From: Snodgrassella alvi
GTDB lineage: Bacteria; Pseudomonadota; Gammaproteobacteria; Burkholderiales; Neisseriaceae
DNA length: 64,000 nucleotides
Assembly: GCF_002777745.1 (NCBI RefSeq)
Contig: NZ_MEIO01000051.1
Location: forward strand, 57,604-121,603
Direction of reading: 5' to 3'
Shown here: piece after piece, positions 1 through 8,530 of the stretch
Layout: the number at the start of each line of letters is the position of its first letter
How positions within the stretch are numbered: position 1 is the stretch's first letter
Position numbers and translations under genes: made by a program
The notes under the pieces: model-generated
The model's database searches: none
What the model was told of the DNA's origin: nothing
Seen by the model: the letters and a program-made list of their open reading frames with translations, nothing else

Positions 1-63
1 AATGTAAATATTGCTGAGTGCTATACTAAATCATTAATTAAATTAATGTTATTGCGTGACTAA
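1..63 (+). CDS. 3' end of an unidentified gene entering from the left
   Basis: The first 63 bases are open in frame 1 and end in consecutive TAA and TGA stops. A strong terminator follows about 20 bases later, which is what the end of a transcribed gene looks like. Only 20 codons are visible, too few to name a family. It could also be chance, because a short open stretch in AT-rich DNA is not rare. Confidence 0.35.
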   Translation, partial: NVNIAECYTKSLIKLMLLRD

Positions 64-83
64 TGATTCAGAAGATTTAAAAT

Positions 84-114
84 AAAAAAGCACTTCAGTT
101 AAAAGTGCTTTTTT
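84..114 (+). terminator. Rho-independent terminator
   Basis: Perfect stem AAAAAAGCACTT / AAGTGCTTTTTT with an 8-nt loop. The A-run on one side and T-run on the other let it work in both directions. It probably ends the gene entering from the left. Confidence 0.75.
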
Positions 115-181
115 ATATACCTTGTATTTTTGATGTCTTAAAACTGATTCAGTTATTAATATTAGGTACGCTAAATCATAT

Positions 182-210
182 ATAACAAATCAGAATTTCT
201 GATTTGTTAT
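182..210 (-). terminator. Hairpin downstream of the small membrane protein gene
   Basis: Perfect 12-bp inverted repeat ATAACAAATCAG / CTGATTTGTTAT with a 5-nt loop, 12 nt past the stop of the minus-strand gene at 223-498. It has no clear U-tract, so it may terminate poorly or only protect the 3' end. Confidence 0.45.
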
Positions 211-222
211 CAAGAATATGAA

Positions 223-498
223 TTAATTAGTAGGTATAGAGCTGGCCAGAATACTTCCAAATACTGCCATGAGTGCAAAGCATAATATTATTCCAATTAC
301 CCCTAGTATTAAATAGGCTTTGCAGAAGTTGGCGCGATTAGGATTGCTATTGCCACCAAAAGCCCATACTAGCATCATAATTAGATTGACAAGGGGGATG
401 CAGAAAATAAGAAGCGTGACTATCCAGTCTCCTATAGACATCACCGGAGCATAATTGCCAGAGGAAGTATTAATATTAGTATTTACTTGGTTTGACAT
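223..498 (-). CDS. Small two-TM membrane protein of unknown function
   Basis: The 91-residue product has a polar N-terminus rich in Asn, Ser and Thr, then two hydrophobic segments (about residues 24-46 and 60-85) split by a short loop containing GGNSNPNRANFCKAY. Small proteins with a conserved N-P-N-x-A-N-F-C-K-A-Y-type loop are widespread in bacteria, but I know no function for them. It probably sits in the cytoplasmic membrane. The ribosome-binding site is weak. A palindromic element (AACGTA...TACGTT, about 550-569) lies upstream and could be an operator. It is a single gene with its own downstream hairpin. Confidence 0.75.
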   Translation of the reverse strand: MSNQVNTNINTSSGNYAPVMSIGDWIVTLLIFCIPLVNLIMMLVWAFGGNSNPNRANFCKAYLILGVIGIILCFALMAVFGSILASSIPTN

Positions 499-596
499 AT
501 ATATTCAACTCATCGTTAACAAAAGTAATTAAATATTAACATAATTGTTAACGTAAATATATATACGTTATGAAGAATTTTATTTATTGTTTTACA

Positions 597-634
597 GGCC
601 TGACTGATTAAATTGTCATATAGTCAATCAGGCC
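597..634 (-). terminator. Terminator of the OmpA-family lipoprotein gene
   Basis: The imperfect hairpin GGCCTGA-x-TGATTA / TAGTCA-x-TCAGGCC starts 12 nt past the stop of the minus-strand gene at 646. A T-rich stretch follows it on the minus strand. Confidence 0.55.
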
Positions 635-645
635 AGATTCAGCAA

Positions 646-1341
646 TTACTGCGCGTAAGTTGTAGTTTGCTGCGTGGTTGTGGTCTGAGCCTGCGGTATC
701 GGATTTACCCGAATTTCCACACGACGGTTTTTCGCACGACCTTCAACAGTGGCATTGCTGGCAATCGGGCTTGCCGAACCATAGCCCATAGCACTGATAC
801 GGTTATAGGCTACGCCACGGGAGGTGAGGAAGGTGGATACTGATTGGGCGCGACGCTGTGACAGTGGAATATTAATGCTATCATTGCCAGTGCTATCAGT
901 ATAGCCAGCGACTGTAATGGTGGTATCCACATATTTGGCCAGCACTTCAGCTACTGAAGACAGAGAAGAAGTAGCGCTGCCGCTTAATTCTGAGCTATTG
1001 GTAGCAAAAGTAATGTTTTCAGGCATAGTCAGTTTAATCTGATCGCCTTCGCGCTGAACTTCTACATTGGTATTGGCCAGTTTCTGACGTAACAGTTTTT
1101 CTTGATAATCCATATAGGCACCAATACCGGCGCCAATAGCACCGCAGCCCAGTGCTGCATTACGTGCACCGCGGCTGTTATGGGTAATTGCACCTACAAT
1201 ACCGCACACGGCTGCACCACTTAAACCATATACGGCAGTTTTACTGGCATGCGATTGACCAGTAGTCGGATCGGTAACACAGCCGGTTAAAGCCAGAGTT
1301 GTTGCAGCGGCCAGTGCAGCCAGTGGTTTCATAATAGTCAT
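646..1341 (-). CDS. OmpA-family outer-membrane lipoprotein (YiaD-like)
   Basis: The 231-residue product starts with a lipoprotein signal peptide. The lipobox is LTGC, with the lipidated Cys near residue 21. A glycine-rich segment follows (about residues 40-78, several GxxxG/A steps, similar to glycine-zipper domains), then an OmpA-like peptidoglycan-binding domain from about residue 100 to 215. That domain shows the motifs YTDSTGNDSINIPLSQRRA and KNRRVEIRV. The likely role is to anchor the outer membrane to peptidoglycan. The C-terminus is a Gln/Thr-rich tail. The architecture matches the YiaD family. An AGGAG-like site (GAAGGAGCAAG) precedes the ATG. Monocistronic by context. Confidence 0.9.
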   Translation of the reverse strand: MTIMKPLAALAAATTLALTGCVTDPTTGQSHASKTAVYGLSGAAVCGIVGAITHNSRGARNAALGCGAIGAGIGAYMDYQEKLLRQKLANTNVEVQREGDQIKLTMPENITFATNSSELSGSATSSLSSVAEVLAKYVDTTITVAGYTDSTGNDSINIPLSQRRAQSVSTFLTSRGVAYNRISAMGYGSASPIASNATVEGRAKNRRVEIRVNPIPQAQTTTTQQTTTYAQ

Positions 1342-1657
1342 ACTTGCTCCTTCTCTTTTAAAGCTTGTTTTTGGTTCTCACGATTGATGTTTTATGTCAT
1401 CTTTGGCAGAAAAGCAAGTGAGATACTCAGTTTGACGTGACATGCATTTAAACAGAATAAGCAGTGCTATCTGTATGCATAAGGTATATGTTTTTGTTTA
1501 AAACTGCTTTAGACGACAACTTTACTGCGCTATATTACAATTTAGCCTACTATATTCGTGCTTTTAAACTAGCAGGCTCTTGAAAACGGCTAGTTTAACC
1601 TCATACAAACAAATTACCCGGGTACCGTGCTACCACTCAGCCAATTTGGAAACAGAC

Positions 1658-3061
1658 ATGCTTAGCTTGTATAACACCTTAACCAGAACCAAACAGGAAT
1701 TTACACCGATTAATCCACAACAGGTGCGCATGTATGTGTGTGGCATGACAGTTTATGATTATTGTCACCTTGGCCATGCACGGGTGATGATAGTATTTGA
1801 TATAGTGGCACGCTGGTTGCGTGAACTGGGTTATCAGCTTGATTATGTACGTAATATCACGGATATCGACGATAAAATTATTGCCCGTGCCAATGAGCGT
1901 GGAATCAGTATTACTGAGCTTACAGACTTCTATATTCAGGCTATGCATGAAGATGCAGCAGCTTTGGGCGTACTTCCGCCAGATCATGAACCACGTGCCA
2001 CACAGTATATTGCACAAATGATTGTCATGATTGAAGATATTATTACAAATGGCAAAGCATATGTGGCTGATAATGGTGATGTTTTTTATGCAGTGCGTGA
2101 ATATCCATCATATGGCAGGTTGAGTGGGAAAAGTCTGGATGACTTACGAGCCGGTGAGCGGGTTGATGTTGACGGGCATAAGCGTGATCCGCTGGATTTT
2201 GTATTGTGGAAAGCCGCCAAGCCGCATGAACCTGCCTGGGATAGTCCGTGGGGACGCGGTCGTCCGGGATGGCATATTGAATGCTCTGCCATGAGCAAAG
2301 CCTTGCTGGGCAAATACTTCGATATACATGGTGGTGGTGCCGATTTGCAGTTTCCGCATCACGAAAACGAAATTGCACAGAGTTGTGGCGCTGAAAGTCT
2401 GGGCTGCTGTGAGAAACAGAATCATTTTGCCAGCCATGTTAAGTATTGGTTACATAATGGCTTTATTCGTGTGGATAATGAAAAAATGTCCAAATCTCTT
2501 GGAAATTTCTTCACTATCCGCGAAGTGTTGCAAAAATACGATGCTGAAGTCGTGCGTTTTTTCATTTTGCGTGCCCATTACCGTAGCCCGTTAAACTATT
2601 CTGATGCTCATCTTGATGATGCTAAAGGGGCTTTAACCCGTTTGTATACTGCCCTGAAAAATACGCCGGCAGCAGATGTAGCGGTGCATGCAGAATTAAA
2701 TGACTATACGCGTCGCTTTTATGCAGCCATGAATGATGATTTTGCTACTGTAGAAGCAGTTGCCGTTTTGTTTGAACTAGCCAATGAAGTCAATAAAACT
2801 CATGATGCAGAACTGGCCGGCTGCCTAAAAGGGCTAGCTGGTTTGCTGGGGCTGTTGCAGCGTGATCCTGCTGTTTTCTTGCAGGGTGAAGTAGGTCAGC
2901 AGGGATTGGATACCGCTGCTATTGAAGCACTGATCACAGCACGGCAACAGGCACGTGCAGAAAGGAACTGGGCAGAATCAGATCGGATTCGTGATGAGCT
3001 TACAGCGGCTGGTATTGTGCTGGAAGATGGTGCCAGTGGCACCACTTGGCGCCGCGCCTGA
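1658..3061 (+). CDS. cysS: Cysteine--tRNA ligase
   Basis: Charges tRNA-Cys with cysteine in the cytoplasm (class Ia synthetase). The HIGH signature is present as HLGH in [15 protein letters not shown]. The zinc site is supported by the C-x-S context of GWHIECSAM and the following HHENE. The KMSKS loop is intact as EKMSKSLGN. The open frame begins earlier at 1580, but the ATG at 1658 (protein start MLSLYNTL) has a GGAAA ribosome-binding site and matches the usual N-terminus, giving 467 residues, a normal length. It is followed by the separately promoted rpmE. Confidence 0.97.
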   Translation: MLSLYNTLTRTKQEFTPINPQQVRMYVCGMTVYDYCHLGHARVMIVFDIVARWLRELGYQLDYVRNITDIDDKIIARANERGISITELTDFYIQAMHEDAAALGVLPPDHEPRATQYIAQMIVMIEDIITNGKAYVADNGDVFYAVREYPSYGRLSGKSLDDLRAGERVDVDGHKRDPLDFVLWKAAKPHEPAWDSPWGRGRPGWHIECSAMSKALLGKYFDIHGGGADLQFPHHENEIAQSCGAESLGCCEKQNHFASHVKYWLHNGFIRVDNEKMSKSLGNFFTIREVLQKYDAEVVRFFILRAHYRSPLNYSDAHLDDAKGALTRLYTALKNTPAADVAVHAELNDYTRRFYAAMNDDFATVEAVAVLFELANEVNKTHDAELAGCLKGLAGLLGLLQRDPAVFLQGEVGQQGLDTAAIEALITARQQARAERNWAESDRIRDELTAAGIVLEDGASGTTWRRA

Positions 3062-3227
3062 ATATTTCTATATAAATGACGTTTTCAGATCGGCTGCGCT
3101 AGTAAGGCATGGATGATTTGACAGCAGTGTTATACTTGAAAAATAAGATGTGATGAAGCCGGGCAGCTTCTGCTATTTTGTACGTTGCAGCATCATTTGA
3201 TGTTGAAGCTGCTATGTGCTGATTCAC

Positions 3228-3255
3228 TTGAAAATATTACTCACGCGAGTATAAT
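3228..3255 (+). promoter_or_regulatory. Sigma-70 promoter of rpmE
   Basis: A -35 box TTGAAA (3228-3233) and a consensus -10 box TATAAT (3250-3255) are separated by 16 bp. The 5' leader before the ATG at 3327 holds a small GGCACA...TGTGCC hairpin (3290-3306). That hairpin could be the site of the autogenous control known for L31 in some bacteria, but this is speculation. Confidence 0.75.
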
Positions 3256-3326
3256 TATCTAATTCTAAACATCCGTTTCAAGAGGTACAGGCACAACCCC
3301 TGTGCCCGCCAACCAAGGACGATACT

Positions 3327-3542
3327 ATGAATAACAGCATTCAACCAAACTACCACGACATAACAGTGACCTGCTCTTGCGGTAACACTTTTGTAACTAA
3401 ATCCGCAATGGAAAAAGATACTTTCAATATTGAAGTATGTTCTGCATGTCATCCGTTCTATACCGGTAAACAGAAGATTGTTGACTCTACCGGTCGTGTG
3501 GATAAATTCAATCAGAAATACGGTAATATGTTCAAACGTTAA
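3327..3542 (+). CDS. rpmE: 50S ribosomal protein L31, zinc-binding form
   Basis: 71 residues, the normal length for bacterial L31. Cysteines at CSCG near the N-terminus and [10 protein letters not shown] in the middle are those of the zinc-containing (C+) paralogue. The product is a component of the central protuberance of the large subunit. An AAGGA ribosome-binding site lies 7 nt upstream of the ATG. The gene has its own strong promoter and a clear terminator, so it is a monocistronic unit. Confidence 0.97.
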   Translation: MNNSIQPNYHDITVTCSCGNTFVTKSAMEKDTFNIEVCSACHPFYTGKQKIVDSTGRVDKFNQKYGNMFKR

Positions 3543-3566
3543 TCATTGGTTGCAACATGTTGCACT

Positions 3567-3600
3567 AAAAAAGACTGCCCCCGAATGGCAGTCTTTTTAT
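3567..3600 (+). terminator. rpmE terminator
   Basis: Stem AAAAAGACTGCC / GGCAGTCTTTTT with a 7-nt loop and a T-run, about 25 nt past the rpmE stop. It is probably bidirectional. Confidence 0.9.
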
Positions 3601-3702
3601 TATGTAATATGGTTTTGTAATTTGTGATTATGAAGTCTGTTTGCTTATCTTTTAATCAGCAAAAATATTTTCTGACCGATGAACACATGATATCAGTAGC
3701 AT

Positions 3703-4665
3703 CTAGCGCTGGTTCAGAGTCTGATTTATCAATAGCCATAACCAGCTTACCAGTATAAATGGCATAGTCAGCACCGGAATAGAAAATGGTTTGAGCAGGG
3801 TAGTTAGAGCAGCCTGAGTAAATACAGTCAGTATAATTCCCAACACAATATAAAAATTAGTTTTAACATTCTGGTTAGCGTTGAAAGTAGCCAGAGTAAT
3901 CGCGGTCAGAATCGCGTTGAACGAGTATAGTCCCAGAGATATGGTATCTAACTGACCGCCGTACAACAATGCAATACCGATTGCCAGTACAGAACCAAGC
4001 AATGCATAAACAGTTGTTCTGAGTGAGTTGACCAACAGTCCGACAAAAAAAATGATTCCGGCCAGCGTACTGTTAAATAAAAATACCTCAGCTATGCCGA
4101 GAATACTGTCGGGTACAAGGTGCAGCAGATTAAAACTGGAAACCTGTGTCAGCGATGGAGTAGACTGGCGCAGTGCGAGTGCAGATAATGATGGTGTAGC
4201 TAACAGAAATAACCAGGTAGTGAGAACAAACGGCATGGTCAGGCAGGGTAAATACCATTGCTGTAATATTGTACTGAAAGCCTGTGTGATGAATACCGAT
4301 AATATGGCGGCCAGCACAATACTGCACCATAAATATAGTGAATTTTCGCAGAAAGTTGTTAAAGCAATGCCAATCAGGCAGGCATTAAAACCATAAATTC
4401 CCTGTTGCCATGCTTTACGATTTAGCTGATACAGATAAGCCGTTACATTGGCACAAACAGCAGCCAGTAAACAGGCCAGACCAGCCTGCGGTTTGTTGAC
4501 AGAGTAGCCGCCTACCAGTACCCCCACCAGAAAAATCAGCCCGGAAAGAGCGTTATTCTGCAACATAATCTGCCCATAGCTGCGCAGAATAACATCAATA
4601 AACTGGTAGCGCTGGCTAGTACTGGTAAACTTATGCCAGTGCTGGCGTACAGACTTTATTTTCAT
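3703..4665 (-). CDS. Urea transporter family protein
   Basis: The 320-residue polytopic membrane protein has the internal duplication of the UT urea-channel family. GIYGFNACLIGIAL and GLYSFNAILTAITL form one repeated pair, and LPCLTMPFVLTTWLFL and IPVLTMPFILVSWLWL the other. These are the selectivity-filter-lining motifs in known urea channels. The N-terminus LRSYGQIMLQNNALSGL is also typical. It would pass urea down its gradient across the inner membrane. No urease genes lie in the window, so the use of urea here is unknown. It is transcribed away from the TerC gene and appears to be alone. Confidence 0.85.
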   Translation of the reverse strand: MKIKSVRQHWHKFTSTSQRYQFIDVILRSYGQIMLQNNALSGLIFLVGVLVGGYSVNKPQAGLACLLAAVCANVTAYLYQLNRKAWQQGIYGFNACLIGIALTTFCENSLYLWCSIVLAAILSVFITQAFSTILQQWYLPCLTMPFVLTTWLFLLATPSLSALALRQSTPSLTQVSSFNLLHLVPDSILGIAEVFLFNSTLAGIIFFVGLLVNSLRTTVYALLGSVLAIGIALLYGGQLDTISLGLYSFNAILTAITLATFNANQNVKTNFYIVLGIILTVFTQAALTTLLKPFSIPVLTMPFILVSWLWLLINQTLNQR

Positions 4666-4983
4666 CCTGTTTGCTCCTTTTTTATTTCTCCGTTTTCACT
4701 GAATACACAAATCGACATCATGGCCCAGACATCTTTATTGAATATTCCTATAGAATACGTATTTTGTTTACTCTGGCCGTTCCGTAAGGAAATCGGGGAT
4801 ACATCACCAGTATTCATAGCATAACCAGATTTTTTGTATCTGCACAACTGATACCAGCAAGGAGATTATCTATGTTATTGTTCGATTATTGGTCAGAATA
4901 TTGCCATTTTCAGAATAATTGAATCTAGTGGTTGTTATTATCGCCGGATTTTGTATGATGAAAAACTTTAGCAGGAAGAATAC
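4666..4983. other. Divergent intergenic region between the urea transporter and terC/alx
   Basis: This 318-bp stretch holds promoters for both flanking genes. I looked for the manganese-sensing yybP-ykoY riboswitch that often precedes alx-type genes and could not find its conserved elements. No convincing coding frame is present. Confidence 0.5.
4932..4959 (+). promoter_or_regulatory. Promoter of the TerC/Alx family gene
   Basis: TTGTTA (4932-4937) and TATGAT (4954-4959) are 16 bp apart. The ATG follows 24 nt later, and its AGGAAG ribosome-binding site is at 4973. Confidence 0.6.
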
Positions 4984-5964
4984 ATGCAACCACAACTACA
5001 TTCAGTGGGCTCACCATTATTTTATGGCGTATTTATTGCCATTGTGATTGTTATGATTGCAATAGATATGCTCACGCTGAAAAAAACGGGTGTACATCGC
5101 GTCAGTACCAAAGAAGCCTTGCTATGGACAACAGTATGGATTGCTGTTTCTCTGGGATTTGCAGGCTGGCTATATTTTGAACTGGCGCATAATCCTGCGA
5201 TTGGCTCAGAAGTGGCTGCGGATTCCGTGATGGACTTTCTCACTGGCTATGTGCTGGAGAAATCACTATCAGTTGATAATATCTTCGTATTTGTACTGAT
5301 ATTCAGTTATTTCAAGGTGCCGGCTGAATATCAGCATCGGGTTTTACTTTTTGGCGTACTGGGAGCGATTGTTCTGCGTGCCATTATGGTGGCTTTGGGT
5401 GCAGTGCTGGTAAGCCGTTTTGAATGGGTACTGTATCTGTTTAGCGTATTTCTGCTTTATAGCGGTATTAAATTAATGCTGCCGGAAAAGGCTGAAAATA
5501 AAGGCCTGGCTGATAATCCACTGGTGCACTGGCTGCACCAGCATATGCGCGTTAGTGAGCAGTTGAACCGGGAGAAATTCTTTACCATTGAAAATGGCCA
5601 GCGCATGGCTACTCCCTTGCTGCTTACTTTAGTGGTAATTGAATTAAGCGATGTGGTGTTTGCTGTAGACAGCATTCCGGCTGTATTTGCGGTAACCACC
5701 GATCCGTTTATTGTTTTTACTTCCAATATTCTTGCGGTACTGGGTTTACGCGCAATGTATTTTTTGCTGGCTAATGTAGTAGAAAAATTTATCTACCTTA
5801 AATACGGGCTGGCAGTAGTATTAACCTTTATCGGTGGCAAAATGCTGGTAGCCAAGTGGTGGCATATTCCTTCTTTCGCTTCACTGGCAGTGGTTTTCAG
5901 TGCCTTACTGATTGCCATACTTGCTTCATGGTGGAAAACCAGACGGCAGCCGGATACTCATTGA
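4984..5964 (+). CDS. TerC/Alx family integral membrane protein
   Basis: The 326-residue protein has about nine hydrophobic segments. The family-defining acidic motifs lie within membrane segments: a motif around EKSLSVDNIFVFVLIF in the first half and IELSDVVFAVDSIPAVFAVT in the second. The length and the order of motifs match E. coli Alx (YgjT) and the TerC family, linked to manganese export and metal or alkali stress. The metal specificity cannot be read from the sequence. It has its own promoter and faces the flavodoxin-like gene convergently. Confidence 0.88.
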   Translation: MQPQLHSVGSPLFYGVFIAIVIVMIAIDMLTLKKTGVHRVSTKEALLWTTVWIAVSLGFAGWLYFELAHNPAIGSEVAADSVMDFLTGYVLEKSLSVDNIFVFVLIFSYFKVPAEYQHRVLLFGVLGAIVLRAIMVALGAVLVSRFEWVLYLFSVFLLYSGIKLMLPEKAENKGLADNPLVHWLHQHMRVSEQLNREKFFTIENGQRMATPLLLTLVVIELSDVVFAVDSIPAVFAVTTDPFIVFTSNILAVLGLRAMYFLLANVVEKFIYLKYGLAVVLTFIGGKMLVAKWWHIPSFASLAVVFSALLIAILASWWKTRRQPDTH

Positions 5965-5986
5965 AAGGTATATAACTTATTCAAAT

Positions 5987-6040
5987 AGCCTAGTATGCAA
6001 TCGCTTTGTTTTTTTATGATAAAGTAATTCATACTAGGCT
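5987..6040. terminator. Inverted repeat at a convergent gene junction
   Basis: AGCCTAGTATG (5987-5997) pairs perfectly with CATACTAGGCT (6030-6040) across a 32-nt T-rich loop. It sits between two convergent genes and so could terminate both, although the long loop is unusual. Confidence 0.5.
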
Positions 6041-6068
6041 GATATCCGAGATTGAACTGAATATCCTC

Positions 6069-6620
6069 TCAACCTAACTTGTTAACAACTTCACTTATCC
6101 GCGCTACATAAATTTTGACAGTTTCAATATCGCCGCGCGGAATTTCATCTACACTGGCATCAGCTGGTGTCTGTACCAGAGCGCCAACAGAACCGCCAAG
6201 TGTATTGACATCATTGCGATCTGCTTTCTTAGTATTTGCCGGCAACAGCCCCAAACTCACCCAGATACCACCATGCTGTGCCGCCAGAGTCTGCATCCAA
6301 ATTAGCGTTACCTGTTTATCACCATTAAAGCTGGCACTATTGGTAAACCCACCAAATACCTTATCCTGCCAGGCGCGATCCGCCCACAATGCCGAAGTGG
6401 CATCAGCAAATTTTTTGAACTGCCATGGCACATTGCCCATATAAGTGGGTGCAGCAAAAATAATCCCTTTGGCAGCATGAAGTTGCTGCCACTGATCATC
6501 ATCCAGATCGCCATTAGCATCAATTTCTACCAGCACCGCATCGGTATCTATTGCCGCAGCTTCAGCAATTTTACGGGTATGGCCGTAACCGGAAAAAAAC
6601 ACAATTGCCAGTTTACTCAT
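6069..6620 (-). CDS. Flavodoxin-fold NAD(P)H:quinone/FMN reductase-like protein
   Basis: The 183-residue protein begins with LAIVFFSGYGHTRKIAE, the phosphate-binding loop of flavodoxin-like proteins that holds FMN phosphate. The following GIIFAAPTYMGNVPWQFKKFAD matches the second FMN-contact region of WrbA-type and NADPH-dependent FMN reductases. The family transfers electrons to quinones or other acceptors in the cytoplasm. The substrate here is unknown. It is monocistronic and convergent with the upstream terC/alx gene. Confidence 0.85.
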   Translation of the reverse strand: MSKLAIVFFSGYGHTRKIAEAAAIDTDAVLVEIDANGDLDDDQWQQLHAAKGIIFAAPTYMGNVPWQFKKFADATSALWADRAWQDKVFGGFTNSASFNGDKQVTLIWMQTLAAQHGGIWVSLGLLPANTKKADRNDVNTLGGSVGALVQTPADASVDEIPRGDIETVKIYVARISEVVNKLG

Positions 6621-6878
6621 TTGTATAGCCCTTATAATTGATTAAAAAGCCAAAATAGCTTAAGCGGGTAGTACCGCTACGGCAAGAGCGTTTCAGGAAA
6701 CAAAATTGTCCATTATTGCTTTGTAGGAAAACATAGTAGCACCGAGCAATAATCTTCACATGCCTGAAGATTACTTGCCGTAAGTACTAAAAACACTTTA
6801 GTATAGAAGCGATATTTCATTGATTTATTGTGTACTTGATAACACAGTAAATAATTGTTAAACTGAATTAAATAAAAA

Positions 6879-6910
6879 ATCATCCCTAAATATAGATATT
6901 TAGGGATGAT
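6879..6910 (-). terminator. Strong orphan terminator on the minus strand
   Basis: Perfect 15-bp stem ATCATCCCTAAATAT / ATATTTAGGGATGAT with a 2-nt loop. On the minus strand it is followed by TTTTTATT. No annotated minus-strand gene ends here, so it implies a short transcript starting between about 6911 and 7080. Confidence 0.65.
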
Positions 6911-6990
6911 AAATAATATTGCCGTGTGCCTTTATCAAGCTTATAGATAGTCAGAAGCAGAAGTAGCATACACATCAGGCACACAATCAT
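6886..6990 (-). CDS. Possible 34-residue hydrophobic small protein
   Basis: ATG at 6990 opens 34 codons. The product starts MIVCLMCMLLLLLTIY, a single membrane span, and ends with the charged tail KLDKGTRQ plus a polar C-terminus. The stop codon lies inside the strong terminator hairpin, which would suit a short dedicated transcript. There is no good ribosome-binding site, and the frame is open further upstream without an ATG. It may be a small membrane peptide or chance. Confidence 0.25.
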   Translation of the reverse strand: MIVCLMCMLLLLLTIYKLDKGTRQYYLSSLNIYI

Positions 6991-7095
6991 TTTCAGATAG
7001 CAGTACACAACCGATTGTCTCAGAATCTGCCCGCAAATAGTCAGTCGACAGGGCAGGTATCCGTGGTGTAACCCTTACTCATGAAAGGTAATAAT

Positions 7096-8487
7096 ATGGC
7101 GTACGCTAGTACCAATCCCTATACCGAGCAACAGGTAATGGCATTTGCTGATACCACCGATGTCGAATTGGAAGCAGCATTAAATCATGCAGATGCTGCT
7201 TTCCAGAAGTGGAAAACCACTACATTTGCCCAGCGTGCGCGTATCTTGCAGGCTGCTGCTGACATTCTGCGTGCCAATATTGACGAATATGCCCGTTTAT
7301 TGACATTGGAAATGGGTAAACTGTTCAGTGAGGCCAAAGCAGAAACTGAGTTATCTGCACAGATTTTCGAATATTATGCGGTGAATGCCGAGCGTCAGCT
7401 TCAGCCGGAAGTTTTGCCGGTTACGTCTAATAAAGGCAATCGTGCCCGCATCGAATTTGCCCCGCAGGGCATTATTCTTGCCGTTGAACCGTGGAATTTC
7501 CCGTATTATCAGATAGCACGTATTGCTGCGCCACAACTGGCTGCCGGTAATGTTGTTCTGCTGAAACATGCCTCTAATGTGCCACAGTGTGCCGCTAAAA
7601 TGGCTGCCATGCTGTCACAGGCCGGATTGATGAACGGCGCTTTTCAAAACCTTTATCCAACCCATACCCAGCTGGCCAAAATCATTGCCGACCCGCGCGT
7701 ACGTGGCGTAGCCTTAACCGGTTCGGAAGGTGCTGGCATGATTGTAGCTGCACAGGCTGGCGCAGCATTGAAAAAATGCACGCTGGAACTGGGTGGTGCT
7801 GATGCCTTTATCGTACTGAATGATGCCGATATTGAAAAAGCTGCAAAATGGGCTGTATTTGGCCGCCACTGGAATGCAGGACAGGTATGTGTGAGTGCCA
7901 AGCGAATCATCGTAGAAGATGGCGTATACGACCGTTTCCTGAAATTGTATCGAGAGGGTATTCAGCAACTGCGCATGGGAGATCCGATGGATGCAGCCAC
8001 CACTCTCGCACCGCTGTCTTCCCGCTCCGCTGTCACTGGCCTGCAACAACAACTAGACGAGGCAATTAAACTGGGTGCTCATGCTGAAGAAATTGCATTG
8101 GATATGCCTGCTCAGGGCTGTTTTTTCCGGCCGGTTATCCTGACTAACATTCAGCCAGATAATCCGGCACGGCATTGGGAATTCTTTGGTCCGGTTTCTT
8201 CAGTGTATCGTGCCAAAGATGCAGCCCATGCTATCGAAATTGCCAACGATACCCCTTATGGCCTTGGCGGTTCCATCTTTACCGCAGACGAAGAACGCGG
8301 TGCACAGCTGGCACAGCAGATTGATACCGGTATGGTATTTATCAATCATCCCACCATGGTGAAAGCCGATTTACCCTTTGGTGGCGTAAAACGTTCTGGT
8401 TTCGGACGTGAATTGCTGGACTTAGGTCTAAAAGAATTCGTTAATGCCAAATTGGTAAGCATTGCCGATATCGACGCTGAATTCTAA
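7096..8487 (+). CDS. NAD(P)-dependent aldehyde dehydrogenase, succinate-semialdehyde type
   Basis: A 463-residue ALDH-superfamily enzyme. The cofactor and catalytic motifs are present: VEPWNFPYYQIARIAAPQLA, the glutamate in LELGGADAFIVL, and the nucleophilic cysteine in NAGQVCVSAKR. PFGGVKRSGFGREL near the end is typical of the Sad/GabD group, which oxidises succinate semialdehyde to succinate. Substrate assignment is inference. The open frame starts with ATG at 7081, but AAAGG at 7084-7088 is an ideal site for the ATG at 7096, which I prefer. A terminator hairpin follows at 8505. Confidence 0.9.
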   Translation: MAYASTNPYTEQQVMAFADTTDVELEAALNHADAAFQKWKTTTFAQRARILQAAADILRANIDEYARLLTLEMGKLFSEAKAETELSAQIFEYYAVNAERQLQPEVLPVTSNKGNRARIEFAPQGIILAVEPWNFPYYQIARIAAPQLAAGNVVLLKHASNVPQCAAKMAAMLSQAGLMNGAFQNLYPTHTQLAKIIADPRVRGVALTGSEGAGMIVAAQAGAALKKCTLELGGADAFIVLNDADIEKAAKWAVFGRHWNAGQVCVSAKRIIVEDGVYDRFLKLYREGIQQLRMGDPMDAATTLAPLSSRSAVTGLQQQLDEAIKLGAHAEEIALDMPAQGCFFRPVILTNIQPDNPARHWEFFGPVSSVYRAKDAAHAIEIANDTPYGLGGSIFTADEERGAQLAQQIDTGMVFINHPTMVKADLPFGGVKRSGFGRELLDLGLKEFVNAKLVSIADIDAEF

Positions 8488-8504
8488 CCAGCGCACCATA
8501 GAAT

Positions 8505-8530
8505 ACAGAGCGGCCAAACAACCGCTCTGT
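8505..8530 (+). terminator. Terminator of the aldehyde dehydrogenase gene
   Basis: Stem ACAGAGCGG / CCGCTCTGT with an 8-nt loop, 18 nt past the stop. The T-run is weak. Confidence 0.6.

Larger units (their letters stand above)
6621..7095. other. 475-bp intergenic region with a minus-strand terminator and a possible small ORF
   Basis: Apart from the promoters for the two divergent neighbours, it holds a perfect inverted repeat at 6879-6910 and an inverted pair GTGTGCCT (6924-6931) / AGGCACAC (6977-6984). On the minus strand a 34-codon hydrophobic ORF ends inside the hairpin; it is listed separately. Confidence 0.5.

Noticed and set aside
4666..4983. Possible manganese riboswitch upstream of the alx-type gene
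   Set aside because: The conserved elements of the yybP-ykoY class are not present.
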